A DNA stretch of 32,644 nt from Bacteroidales bacterium. Its GTDB lineage: Bacteria > Bacteroidota > Bacteroidia > Bacteroidales > UBA932. A program made the translations under genes and the position numbers. Within the stretch, counting starts at the first letter, position 1, and the number at the start of each line of letters is the position of its first letter. Location of the stretch: NCBI GenBank assembly GCA_017453565.1, contig JAFTEQ010000070.1:1-32644 (forward strand), written 5' to 3'. The notes under the pieces were generated by a model. It did no database searches. It was given only the letters and a program-made list of their open reading frames with translations, and was not told where the DNA came from. Shown piece after piece: positions 8,129 through 15,928 of the stretch.

Positions 8129-10170
8129 AGGCGCTTGACTTTGAATTCATAAACACCCTTGAGCGGAGCCTTGGCGTCGGAAGTGAACTTGATCCGCCAG
8201 ATGCTTTCGCCCCAAGCGGAGAGGAAGCGCTCGTCGTTCAGTTTGTTCTCTTCCTTGGACGGGGTGAGGTTGCGGGGATAACGCAGAAGCACCGGGATGG
8301 TCTTGCGACCGTCGAAACTCCGGGCCGGAATCAGCACTTCACCCGCCTTAACCTTGTAGCCATTCAGGCTTTCGCCGGGAAGGATCGGCTCGGGCTGCAC
8401 CACGAACACTTCAACGTCGGGCGCCTTGCGCGCGTCGAGGGCATAATGGTCGGAAATGCTGAGTCCGTCGGCGGAAAGCGCATAGGAACGGACCCACAAG
8501 CCGGCCGCCGCCTCTGCAGGATAGGCGCCGGCAATGTCGGTCTGGAAAGTGTTGGCCTTCACGTCGCAACGGGTGTCCCTGGCCGCATACTTGGCGCCGT
8601 CCATCTGCTGCACGCCGTTCACGAGCGGCAGGTTGTGCCACTGGCTCTGCACGTTCCAGTAATGGTCATAACGCTTCACGCTGTTGAGCAGGGTGTGGGT
8701 GTACGTGGCTACGCCGGCATCGATCAGCACCGGGCAGTTCTCTACGAACAGCACGCCTGAACCGGCGTCGTTGTGATTGTGATGCTCGGCGTTGTGTCCG
8801 CCCTTGACGCCCAGGAACCAGCCCGAAGCGTTGCGCAGGAAGGCGTGTTCGGTTTCCTTGTACCAGGCCGAGCTCACATTTGCGCGCAACTGGTTCATCA
8901 TGACATCCCAGTCGCCGCCGGCCGCCTGGAGCGCCTCCTGCTGGGCTTTCTCATAGTCCGGCGTGGCCCGCACGGCTTCCAGCGTGCGGTAAAGGTCGTG
9001 TGAGGAGTACAGTTTGTTGCTGAACTTGTGCTTCACCGGGTCGGCGGAAAGGCTCACACCCAGGTCGGCCATCTCGCGCGAGCCCAGATCGGCGCCGATC
9101 CGGAAAACGAGCCCACCCCCGCCGGCCTGACGGGCGAATCCGTCCCCGAATGAGACGCCCCAGCCGTCGGTCACGTAGTTCTTCGACTTCCATTCCATGA
9201 TACGCCGCACCTGATCGTCGCCGAAGAGGTCGATCCTGCCTCCGCTGACATCCCTCATGATGCGTACATACTCGTAGAGTTTCCCTCCGGCCATGCTCCA
9301 GTAGGAAGGACCTTCGTCGCAGGCGCCGTCGAGTTTGTTGGTGTCGAGGTAGCGGTCGATGGAGCGGGTGCACTGATCAACGGCGCGGAGCAGCCGCTCC
9401 GGATCGCGGTCGGCCAGCAGGAAGGTCTGCAGCACATAGACGTTGCAGTAGGTGTTCCAGTTGCTCACCCTGTTCCCGTTGAAACCCAGCCAGTGATGGC
9501 CGTGCGTGTAGCGGTATTCGTCGAGGTAAGGATTGAAGATGTGATCTTCGAGCGCCTTGTAGCAGAGTTCCGCGATCATGGGATCGGCCTTGTCGAACTC
9601 CTCCTTGAAGAAGTGCAGGCCGGCCGCGATGATGGGACCGCGAGAAGCGGAGGTGAGGGCGATGAGGTGCTTGCGGGGGTCGGGCAGCATACGATTGCGT
9701 ACCCCGTCACGGGCGTCGCTCCCGGAGCCGTTCCAGGAAGGCAGGCATACGGAGAAGTAGTAGATGCCGTCTATGATCTGCGGGATGAAGCGGCCTTTCC
9801 CTTCGGCCAATTCCCCGATAATCAGGCACTGGAGCGCCTGGGTGTTTTCCTTGAGCTCGGCATCGAAGAGTTTCCGGTTCCCCGTTTTCTCATATTCCAG
9901 GTAGAGGGTAGCCGGCACTACCTTATACTTGTATTTGAGATACTTCTTGGCAAGGGCGACCAATTCCTTCTTTTTGCTGCCGGTAAAGGCATCCCAGCCG
10001 GCGCGGTCGTGGTAGGCGGGCCAGGGCTTCCATGCACCGGGCGCAAAGACCTCGGCTTTATCGGGAAGGGCGTCGAGCGCCTTCTTGCAGATATTGCGGT
10101 CTTCCCGAGCCGAAAGCGGGAGCGCGGTCAGAAAAGCAAGCAGAAGCGCGATTAAACGATTGTTCAGCAT
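8125..10170 (-). CDS. Heparinase II/III-type polysaccharide lyase, paralogue 2
   Basis: A 681-residue secreted protein with a Sec signal (about 1-21, LPLSA-RE). The N-terminal half has the (alpha/alpha) toroid features of heparinase II/III-type lyases: NWNTYCNVY (about 237-245) and CDEGPSYW (about 284-291). The C-terminal beta-sandwich has GGHNAEHHNHNDAGSG (about 457-472) and SQWHNLPLVNG (about 509-519), the positions where this fold carries metal-binding and catalytic His. Such enzymes cleave uronic-acid polysaccharides by beta-elimination. The CAZy family (PL12, PL15, PL21, PL33 or PL39 are candidates) cannot be fixed by eye. It follows its close paralogue by 9 bases and overlaps GH27 by 4 bases. 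Lyase activity is inferred from fold, so a different uronan specificity remains open. Confidence 0.85.
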   Translation of the reverse strand: MLNNRLIALLLAFLTALPLSAREDRNICKKALDALPDKAEVFAPGAWKPWPAYHDRAGWDAFTGSKKKELVALAKKYLKYKYKVVPATLYLEYEKTGNRKLFDAELKENTQALQCLIIGELAEGKGRFIPQIIDGIYYFSVCLPSWNGSGSDARDGVRNRMLPDPRKHLIALTSASRGPIIAAGLHFFKEEFDKADPMIAELCYKALEDHIFNPYLDEYRYTHGHHWLGFNGNRVSNWNTYCNVYVLQTFLLADRDPERLLRAVDQCTRSIDRYLDTNKLDGACDEGPSYWSMAGGKLYEYVRIMRDVSGGRIDLFGDDQVRRIMEWKSKNYVTDGWGVSFGDGFARQAGGGGLVFRIGADLGSREMADLGVSLSADPVKHKFSNKLYSSHDLYRTLEAVRATPDYEKAQQEALQAAGGDWDVMMNQLRANVSSAWYKETEHAFLRNASGWFLGVKGGHNAEHHNHNDAGSGVLFVENCPVLIDAGVATYTHTLLNSVKRYDHYWNVQSQWHNLPLVNGVQQMDGAKYAARDTRCDVKANTFQTDIAGAYPAEAAAGLWVRSYALSADGLSISDHYALDARKAPDVEVFVVQPEPILPGESLNGYKVKAGEVLIPARSFDGRKTIPVLLRYPRNLTPSKEENKLNDERFLSAWGESIWRIKFTSDAKAPLKGVYEFKVKRL

Positions 10171-10179
10171 GGCGAAAAA

Positions 10180-12219
10180 CTACTTACGTGTGAGTTTGAA
10201 TTCATAGACGCCCGTGAGCGGAGCCTTTTCATCGGAGGTAAACTTGAGCCGCCAGATACTTTTGCCCCAGGCTGCAATGAAACGCTTGTCGGACAGGACG
10301 TTCTCTTCCTTGGAAGCCGTCATGCCTTTGGGGAATCGCATTTTCATCGCGATGGTCTTGGTGCCATCGTAACTGCGGGCGGGAATCAGCACCTCACCCG
10401 CCTTGACCTTATAACCATCGAACGTTTCTCCGGGAAGGCGCGGCTCGGCCTGGGTAATGAACACCTCCACATCGGCCGCCTTGCGCGCCGAAAGCGTATA
10501 CCGGTCGGTGATGGCGAGCGAAGTGGACGAGAGCGCATAACTCCGCTGCCAGGACTGGACGGCCGCCTCTTCAGGATAAGCGCCGGCCATATCGGTCTGG
10601 AAAGTGTTGGCCTTCACGTCGCAGCGGGTATCCTTTACCCGGAAAGAGGCGCCGTTCTGCTGCTGCTTCCCGTTGATGATGGGAAGGTTGTGCCACTGGC
10701 TCTGCACATTCCAGTTCTTTTCGTAGCGCTCTTTGCTGAACGTGGTGTTGTTGTATGTGGCAACACCCACGTCGATCAGCACCGGGCAGTTTTCCACAAA
10801 GAACACGCCGGAGCCCACATCGTTGTGGTTGTGGCTCTCGGCGTTGTGACCGCCCTTTGCACCCAGGAACCAGCCGTTGCGGGTGCGGAGATAGGCGTGC
10901 TCGGTTTCGTCGTACCAGAACGAGGTCGCACTGGCGCGCAGGCCGTTCATCATGGCGTCCCAGTCACCGCCTGCCGACTCCAGAGCCGCTTTCTGGGCCT
11001 TTTCAAAGTCGCCGGCGGCACGCACCGCCTCCATGGTCCGGTAGATGTCGTGCGAGGTTTCCAGTTTGTCGCTGAACTTCTTCGCCGACGGATCGGCGGA
11101 GACGCTGATACCCAGGTCGGCCAGTTCCTCGGAACCGATGTCAATGCCGACGCGGTAGAGCAGCGGCCCTCCGCCCGTCTGGCGGGCGCCGCCGTCGCCG
11201 AAGGACACGGCCCAGCCGTCGGTCACGTAATTCTTGGACCGCCATTCCATGATGCGCTTCACCTGGCCGTCCCCGAAGAGGTCCATCGTGCCTCCGGTAA
11301 CGTCCCTCATAATGCGCACGTACTCATAGAGTTTCCCTCCGGCCATACTCCAGTAGGAAGGCCCCTCGTCGCAGGCGCCGTCCAGTTTGTTGGTGTCGAG
11401 GTAGCGGTCGATCGAGCGGGCACACTGGTCCACGGCACGCAGCAGGCGCTGCGGATCACGGTCGGCCAGCAGGAAGGCCTGCAGGACATAGACGTTGCAA
11501 TAGGTGTTCCAGTTGTTCACTTTATTCCCCAGGAAACCCAGCCACTGGTGACCGTGGTTGTAACGGTATTCATCCAGATAAGGATTGAAGATATGGTCTT
11601 CCAGGGCCTTGTAACAAAGCTCGGAGATCATGGGATCGACCTTGTCGAACTCCTCCTTGAAGAAGTGGAGGCCCGCCGCCACGATGGGAGCGCGGGAAGC
11701 CGAAGTGAGGGCGATGAGGTGCTTGCGCGGGTCGGGCAGCATACGATTGCGTACCCCGTCACGGGCGTCGCTTCCCGAACCGCTCCACGAAGGCAGGCAG
11801 GCCGAGAAATAATAGATTCCGTTGATGATCTGCGGGAGGAAGCGGCCCTTGCCCTCGGCCAATTCCCCGATAATCAGCGACTGGAGCGCCTCGGTATTCG
11901 CCTTGAGAGGCTCGTAGAGGCTGCGGTTGCCCGTCTTCTCATAAGTCAGGTAGAGCGAGGCGGGAATGACCTGATACTTGTACTTGAGGTACTTTCTGGC
12001 CCTGGAGACCAGTTCGTCCTTCTTGTCACCCACCAGGGCCTTCCAGCCGGCACGGTCCGAATAGGCCGGCCAGGGGTTCCAGGCGCCGGGCGCGAAGAGT
12101 TCTGCCTTGTTTTCCAGGGCGTCGAAGGCGTTTTTGCAGATGTGGCGTTCTTCCCGGGCCACAAGCGGGAGCTGCAGCAGGCAGGCGAGCAGCAGCGCGG
12201 CGAATCGTTTATTCTGCAT
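10180..12219 (-). CDS. Heparinase II/III-type polysaccharide lyase, paralogue 1
   Basis: A 679-residue secreted protein, signal peptide about 1-21 (LPLVA-RE), colinear over its full length with the gene just downstream; whole blocks such as RNRMLPDPRKHLIALTSAS are identical. It keeps the NWNTYCNVY, CDEGPSYW, GGHNAESHNHND and SQWHNLPIING motifs, so both copies look active. Differences cluster in the middle (about 310-440) and C-terminal thirds, where substrate loops of this fold often lie, suggesting related but split specificities. Its ATG lies inside the GH109-like gene (11-base overlap, ATG within the last codons), so translation is probably coupled. Family number uncertain, as for its paralogue. 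Confidence 0.85.
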   Translation of the reverse strand: MQNKRFAALLLACLLQLPLVAREERHICKNAFDALENKAELFAPGAWNPWPAYSDRAGWKALVGDKKDELVSRARKYLKYKYQVIPASLYLTYEKTGNRSLYEPLKANTEALQSLIIGELAEGKGRFLPQIINGIYYFSACLPSWSGSGSDARDGVRNRMLPDPRKHLIALTSASRAPIVAAGLHFFKEEFDKVDPMISELCYKALEDHIFNPYLDEYRYNHGHQWLGFLGNKVNNWNTYCNVYVLQAFLLADRDPQRLLRAVDQCARSIDRYLDTNKLDGACDEGPSYWSMAGGKLYEYVRIMRDVTGGTMDLFGDGQVKRIMEWRSKNYVTDGWAVSFGDGGARQTGGGPLLYRVGIDIGSEELADLGISVSADPSAKKFSDKLETSHDIYRTMEAVRAAGDFEKAQKAALESAGGDWDAMMNGLRASATSFWYDETEHAYLRTRNGWFLGAKGGHNAESHNHNDVGSGVFFVENCPVLIDVGVATYNNTTFSKERYEKNWNVQSQWHNLPIINGKQQQNGASFRVKDTRCDVKANTFQTDMAGAYPEEAAVQSWQRSYALSSTSLAITDRYTLSARKAADVEVFITQAEPRLPGETFDGYKVKAGEVLIPARSYDGTKTIAMKMRFPKGMTASKEENVLSDKRFIAAWGKSIWRLKFTSDEKAPLTGVYEFKLTRK

Positions 12220-13615
12220 AACTGTAACCGTCGATTACATTCCAGTCACCCCGGGTGAAATCGGGAACTTCCACAGGCGCGAAGCCGTTGTTGAGCGAGA
12301 TGCGGCTGAGTTCGCAAAGGGAGCACCACTCGGCGGCGTCATACACGTCCATGTCGAGCGGCAGGCCGTGACGCAGGCAGTACACCAGGCGCAGGTCCAT
12401 GATGAAGTCCATGCCGCCGTGGCCGCCGACCTTACGCGCCCGTTCCTCGATACCCTTGATGATGGAGGGCCGGTATGCGGCAAGAAGGCTGTCGCGCACC
12501 TGGGCCGGGACGAATTCGAAATGCTCGACGATCTCACTGCCCCTGGCATCGTCCGACCCGGGCTTCTGCGAGAAGCAGAGGCCGCCCGGCAGCGGATACT
12601 TCTGGGCATAGCCCTTGGTGCCGGAAAGCGAATACATGCGGCTGTAGGGGCGGATGCCATAGACATTGTGCTCCACTTTCATGAGTTTGTCCTTTTCCGT
12701 ACGCACCAGCGTCACCGTATGGTCGCCTTCGGCAAAAGAATCCACGCCCATGATCTCACGGGCATGCTCCAGGCCGCGGAACGAGCGGGTATCCATGGCA
12801 ACGAGGGTGCGCAGGCGGTCGCCACGGTGGATGTTCAGGGCCTGGCAGATGGGGCCGAAACCGTGCGTGGGATAGTTGTCGCCGCGGAACTTGCTGTTGA
12901 AGTCGAGACGCCAGTTCTTGTAATACCTGCGCCAGCCGTGGTCGAGGTTGTGGATGTAGGCGCCTTCGGCATAATAGATCTCGCCGAATTGTCCTTCCTG
13001 GGCCATCTTGAGGCAGGAGGCCTCGAAGAAGTCGTACACGCAGTTCTCCAGCATCATGCAGTGGCGGCGCGTCTTTTCGGCCGTATCGACCAGCTGCCAG
13101 CACTCGGCCAGCGTGGTTGCGGCCGGCACCTCGATGGCGACATGCTTGCCCTGCTCCATGGCATAGACCGCGATGGGCGTGTGATGGATCCAGTCGGTGA
13201 CCACATAGACCAAGTCTACGTCGGGCCGGGCGCAGAGTTCCTTGTAGGCCTCTTCCCCGATGTAAGGCGCGGGGGCGGGCAGGCCGGCGTCGGCAACGAT
13301 CTGCAGGGCTTTGTTCACATTCTCTTCCAGAACGTCGCAGACCGCAACGAGGCGCGCTTCGGACTGGTCGTGGTGGATGAGCCGCTTCAGGGTACCGGTG
13401 CCGCGCATACCAAGGCCAACGAGGGCGATGCGGACGGTATCGATGGGCTCGGCGGCGAAGCGGAGCATCGAGGCCTGCCCCGGAGCACGGGGCGGGACCT
13501 GCGTGACGATGGTCCCGTCTACGATGCGGGCGGGCACGGTGCAGTCAATCTTGGAAGCGCAGGCGCTCAGACCCAGGGCGAAGAGCGATGCGATGAAAAG
13601 GCGAAACAGTTTCAT
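12209..13615 (-). CDS. GH109-like NAD-dependent glycosidase lipoprotein (Gfo/Idh/MocA fold)
   Basis: A 468-residue protein with a lipoprotein signal (GLSAC, Cys19). A Rossmann NAD-binding motif GLGMRG (67-72) opens a Gfo/Idh/MocA domain, with the EVP dinucleotide motif near 162-164. The second half carries the GH109 hallmarks: MMLENCVYDFF (about 187-197), KNWRLDFNSKFRGDNYPTHG (233-252) and ALNIHRGDR (about 259-267). Known GH109 enzymes are NAD-dependent alpha-N-acetylgalactosaminidases acting on blood-group A type ends, though many members are uncharacterised. Lipid anchoring fits a cell-surface or periplasmic role. First gene of the six-gene operon, divergent from the GH3 gene. A plain oxidoreductase is the alternative. 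Confidence 0.88.
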   Translation of the reverse strand: MKLFRLFIASLFALGLSACASKIDCTVPARIVDGTIVTQVPPRAPGQASMLRFAAEPIDTVRIALVGLGMRGTGTLKRLIHHDQSEARLVAVCDVLEENVNKALQIVADAGLPAPAPYIGEEAYKELCARPDVDLVYVVTDWIHHTPIAVYAMEQGKHVAIEVPAATTLAECWQLVDTAEKTRRHCMMLENCVYDFFEASCLKMAQEGQFGEIYYAEGAYIHNLDHGWRRYYKNWRLDFNSKFRGDNYPTHGFGPICQALNIHRGDRLRTLVAMDTRSFRGLEHAREIMGVDSFAEGDHTVTLVRTEKDKLMKVEHNVYGIRPYSRMYSLSGTKGYAQKYPLPGGLCFSQKPGSDDARGSEIVEHFEFVPAQVRDSLLAAYRPSIIKGIEERARKVGGHGGMDFIMDLRLVYCLRHGLPLDMDVYDAAEWCSLCELSRISLNNGFAPVEVPDFTRGDWNVIDGYSYAE

Positions 13616-13641
13616 GGGTTTGGTTATTGTTATTTAGTCTC

Positions 13642-13672
13642 CAAAATTCGTAAAACTCACGCGGAATTCCAA
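13642..13672 (-). promoter_or_regulatory. Weak promoter candidate for the GH109-led operon
   Basis: On the minus strand TTG (13670-13672), a 20-base spacer and GAATTTTG (13642-13649) give an imperfect match to TTG/TAnnTTTG, with the first T of the -7 box replaced by G. It lies 26 bases ahead of the GH109 start. The mismatch could mean a regulated promoter; the call is tentative. Confidence 0.4.
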
Positions 13673-13683
13673 GAAGAATTCCG
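13662..13683. promoter_or_regulatory. Inverted repeat in divergent promoter region
   Basis: Perfect 8-bp arms (13662-13669 CGGAATTC, 13676-13683 GAATTCCG) flank a 6-base spacer, followed directly by seven T (13684-13690). It lies between the opposed GH109 and GH3 start codons and overlaps the candidate minus-strand -33 element. It could be an operator, or a small plus-strand terminator that blocks stray transcripts; as there is no upstream plus-strand gene, an operator seems at least as likely. Confidence 0.45.
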
Positions 13684-13694
13684 TTTTTTTACCG

Positions 13695-13702
13695 TATCTT
13701 TG
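13695..13702 (+). promoter_or_regulatory. TAnnTTTG -7 box for the GH3-cobW genes
   Basis: TATCTTTG matches the Bacteroidota -7 consensus exactly and ends 9 bases before the ATG at 13712. No clear TTG -33 element is seen at the right distance. The spacing predicts an extremely short or leaderless mRNA. Confidence 0.6.
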
Positions 13703-13711
13703 TTATCGGTT

Positions 13712-14758
13712 ATGAAAGGAATCACCCCCTGCCTGCGCGAGAAAGTCGGACGGCTCTTTTTTGTTCGTCCCGAGGCGCTCGACCGCTCCCTTCGCTGGGA
13801 GAGCGACCGTGAACTCCCGGCCTTCGGGGTGCAGGCACTCAGCGAGCGTATGCGCGAAGGCTACGCGCGCTACCCCGTGGGCGGCGTGGTGCTCTTCGGG
13901 CACAATATCGCAGGTCCGGATCAGTTGCAGGCCTTTACGGCAGCCCTCCATGCCCTCCCCGGGCGGCCGCTGGTCTGCATCGACGAGGAAGGAGGACGGG
14001 TGGCCCGCATCGCCGGGAATCCCGCCTTCGACGTGCCCCGCTACGAGAGCATGGGCGCGCTGGGGGCTGCGGGCGAGCCGGAAAAGGCCCGCCAGGCCGG
14101 AACGGAAATCGGCCGCTACCTTCGTCGCTACGGGATCGACATAGACTTCGCCCCCGTGGCCGATGTGAACACCAACCCGCAGAACCCCATTATCGGGACC
14201 CGGGCCTTTTCGCCGGACCCCTCCGTCGCCGCGCAGATGGCGGCGGCCTTCCTGGAAGGGCTTGAATCGCAGGGCGTCCGGGGCTGCCTCAAGCATTTTC
14301 CCGGTCACGGCGACACCCGACAGGACAGCCACCTGGGCTTTGCACAGAGCTTGCGGAGCCTGGAGGAGCTGCGCGCCTGCGAACTGCTTCCCTTCCGCGC
14401 CGGAATCGAGGCTGGGGCGCGTCTGGTCATGACCGCCCACATCGCCCTGCCCGCCGTCACGGGTTCCGACCGCCCCTCCACCCTCTGCCCGGAGGTGCTG
14501 CAGGGGCTGCTGCGGCAGGAACTCGGCTACCGCGGCGCCATCATCACCGACGCCCTGGAGATGGGCGCCATCACCCAGCTGCTGCCCCCGGCCGAGGCCG
14601 CACTGCAGGCCCTCAGGGCCGGAGCAGACATCGTCCTCAAGCCGCAGCGGCTCGCCGAAGCCTTCGACGCCGTGCTGCGCGCCGTGGAGGAAGGAACGCT
14701 GGACGAAGCGCTCATAGACAAGCGGATAGAAAGAATAGAAGCACTCAGAATCAAGTAA
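13712..14758 (+). CDS. nagZ: GH3 beta-N-acetylhexosaminidase, NagZ-like, cytoplasmic
   Basis: A 348-residue single-domain GH3 barrel, the size of NagZ. Landmarks: VCIDEEGGRVARI (about 88-100), FAPVADVN (146-153), the NagZ-type loop KHFPGHGDTRQDSH (194-207) with the His-Asp general acid/base pair, and Asp280 in IITDALEM as nucleophile. NagZ removes GlcNAc from anhydro-muropeptides in cell-wall recycling; some relatives act on other beta-GlcNAc glycosides. No signal peptide is visible, fitting the cytoplasm. The start at 13712 is chosen because the open frame extending far upstream lies antisense to GH109 and a -7 box sits just ahead of this ATG. The GTPase gene starts 2 bases after its stop. 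Confidence 0.88.
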   Translation: MKGITPCLREKVGRLFFVRPEALDRSLRWESDRELPAFGVQALSERMREGYARYPVGGVVLFGHNIAGPDQLQAFTAALHALPGRPLVCIDEEGGRVARIAGNPAFDVPRYESMGALGAAGEPEKARQAGTEIGRYLRRYGIDIDFAPVADVNTNPQNPIIGTRAFSPDPSVAAQMAAAFLEGLESQGVRGCLKHFPGHGDTRQDSHLGFAQSLRSLEELRACELLPFRAGIEAGARLVMTAHIALPAVTGSDRPSTLCPEVLQGLLRQELGYRGAIITDALEMGAITQLLPPAEAALQALRAGADIVLKPQRLAEAFDAVLRAVEEGTLDEALIDKRIERIEALRIK

Positions 14759-14760
14759 TT

Positions 14761-15906
14761 ATGACTATCGATTATACGCCGAAACAAGTGCCGGTCCTGC
14801 TGCTGACCGGCTATCTGGGAAGCGGAAAGACCACCCTTCTGAACCGCATCCTCGCCAACCGGAAAGGCATCAAATTCGCCGTTATCGTGAACGATATCGG
14901 CGAAGTGAACATAGACGCCTCCCTCATCGAGAAGGGAGGCATCGTGGGCAAGACCGACGACAGCCTGGTGGCCCTTCAGAACGGCTGCATCTGCTGCACG
15001 CTCAAGGCGGACCTCATCGCCCAGCTCGCCCAGATCACCGCTTCCTCCAAGTTCGACTACATCGTGATCGAGGCGAGCGGCATCTGCGAGCCCGCCCCCA
15101 TCGCCCAGACCATCAGCACCATCCCTTCGCTGGGAGCGCAGTACCCCTCGTCCACCCTTCCCTACGTGGACTGCATCGTAACAGTGGTGGACGCCCTGCG
15201 GATGAAGGACGAATTCGGGCTCGGAGCGGCCTTGGACCGCGAAGACATCGGCGAGGACGACCTGGAACGGCTGGTCATCGAACAGCTGGAGTTCTGCAAC
15301 ATCGTCCTGCTCAACAAGGCGTCCGAACTCACGCAGGAGGAACTGGGACACCTCCGTGCGGTGGTGAAGGGGCTCAATCCCGGTGCCCGCATCCTCAGCT
15401 GCGACTACGGCGACATTGACCTCGACGAAATCATCTTCACGGGCATGTTCGACTTTGAACGCGTGGCCACCTCGGCCGCCTGGATCGCCGCCATCGAGGG
15501 AGAGGACGAGGAGGAGGAAGAGGAGGGCGAGGCGCTCGAATACGGCATTGACACCTTCGTCTACACGGCCCGCAAGCCGCTCGACCTGAACCGCTTCGAT
15601 TATATGGCCGCCCGCAAGTGGCCCGCGAACGTCATCCGCGCCAAGGGGCTCTGCTATTTTTCGGACGAACCCGACAAATGCTGCCTTTTCGAGCAGGCGG
15701 GCCGGCAGAAGAGCCTGCGCGACGCGGGCCTGTGGTACGCCGCCATGCCCGCCGACGAGTTGGAAGAACAGCTCCGCCGCGACGCCCAGCTGCGCCGCGA
15801 CTGGGACCCCGTCTACGGAGACCGGATGCAGAAAATCGTCTTCATCGGGCAGCATCTCGACAAAGCCGGGATTGCCGCGCTCATGGATTCCTGCCTCGTT
15901 CTATAA
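14761..15906 (+). CDS. COG0523 (CobW/ZNG-type) metallochaperone GTPase
   Basis: A 381-residue G3E GTPase. Walker A is GYLGSGKT (17-24), the metal-binding CxCC motif is CICC (76-79), the switch segment IEASGICEP lies at about 103-111, and NKAS (185-188) stands where NKxD recognises guanine. An acidic run of mostly Glu at about 246-260 separates the GTPase from the CobW C-terminal domain (about 262-381). COG0523 proteins deliver Zn, Co or other metals to client enzymes using GTP. The client cannot be told from sequence; no zur-type site was recognised. It lies 2 bases after the GH3 gene and 22 bases before the methylmalonyl-CoA decarboxylase operon, which has its own -7 box. Confidence 0.92.
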   Translation: MTIDYTPKQVPVLLLTGYLGSGKTTLLNRILANRKGIKFAVIVNDIGEVNIDASLIEKGGIVGKTDDSLVALQNGCICCTLKADLIAQLAQITASSKFDYIVIEASGICEPAPIAQTISTIPSLGAQYPSSTLPYVDCIVTVVDALRMKDEFGLGAALDREDIGEDDLERLVIEQLEFCNIVLLNKASELTQEELGHLRAVVKGLNPGARILSCDYGDIDLDEIIFTGMFDFERVATSAAWIAAIEGEDEEEEEEGEALEYGIDTFVYTARKPLDLNRFDYMAARKWPANVIRAKGLCYFSDEPDKCCLFEQAGRQKSLRDAGLWYAAMPADELEEQLRRDAQLRRDWDPVYGDRMQKIVFIGQHLDKAGIAALMDSCLVL

Positions 15907-15914
15907 ATAATTCG

Positions 15915-15922
15915 TATCTTTG
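15915..15922 (+). promoter_or_regulatory. TAnnTTTG -7 box for the methylmalonyl-CoA decarboxylase operon
   Basis: TATCTTTG, an exact -7 consensus, ends 6 bases before the ATG at 15929, so the transcript would be leaderless or nearly so. It also helps to reject the earlier in-frame TTG (15920), which lies inside the box. The same TATCTTTG sequence precedes the GH3 gene. Confidence 0.6.
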
Positions 15923-15928
15923 CACGAT

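Noticed and set aside
6512-8152. Long open frame (546 codons) on the plus strand opposite the GH27 gene
   Set aside because: Its reading lacks any recognisable domain, while the minus strand encodes an intact GH27 with catalytic residues. High GC content makes long antisense frames common here.
12209-13615. Reading the GH109-like gene as an ordinary inositol or glucose-fructose oxidoreductase
   Set aside because: The lipobox and the NWRLDFNS and YPTHG motifs fit GH109 better, though activity is unproven.
13684-13690. Intrinsic terminator of a plus-strand gene
   Set aside because: Stem and T-run are present but no plus-strand gene lies upstream, so only a regulatory inverted repeat is called.
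12107-13711. N-terminal extension of the GH3 frame
   Set aside because: The upstream 535 codons are antisense to the GH109-like gene and carry no GH3 similarity; homology and the -7 box place the start at 13712.
14527-15855. 442-codon minus-strand frame opposite the COG0523 GTPase
   Set aside because: Antisense shadow; the plus strand has intact Walker A and CxCC motifs.
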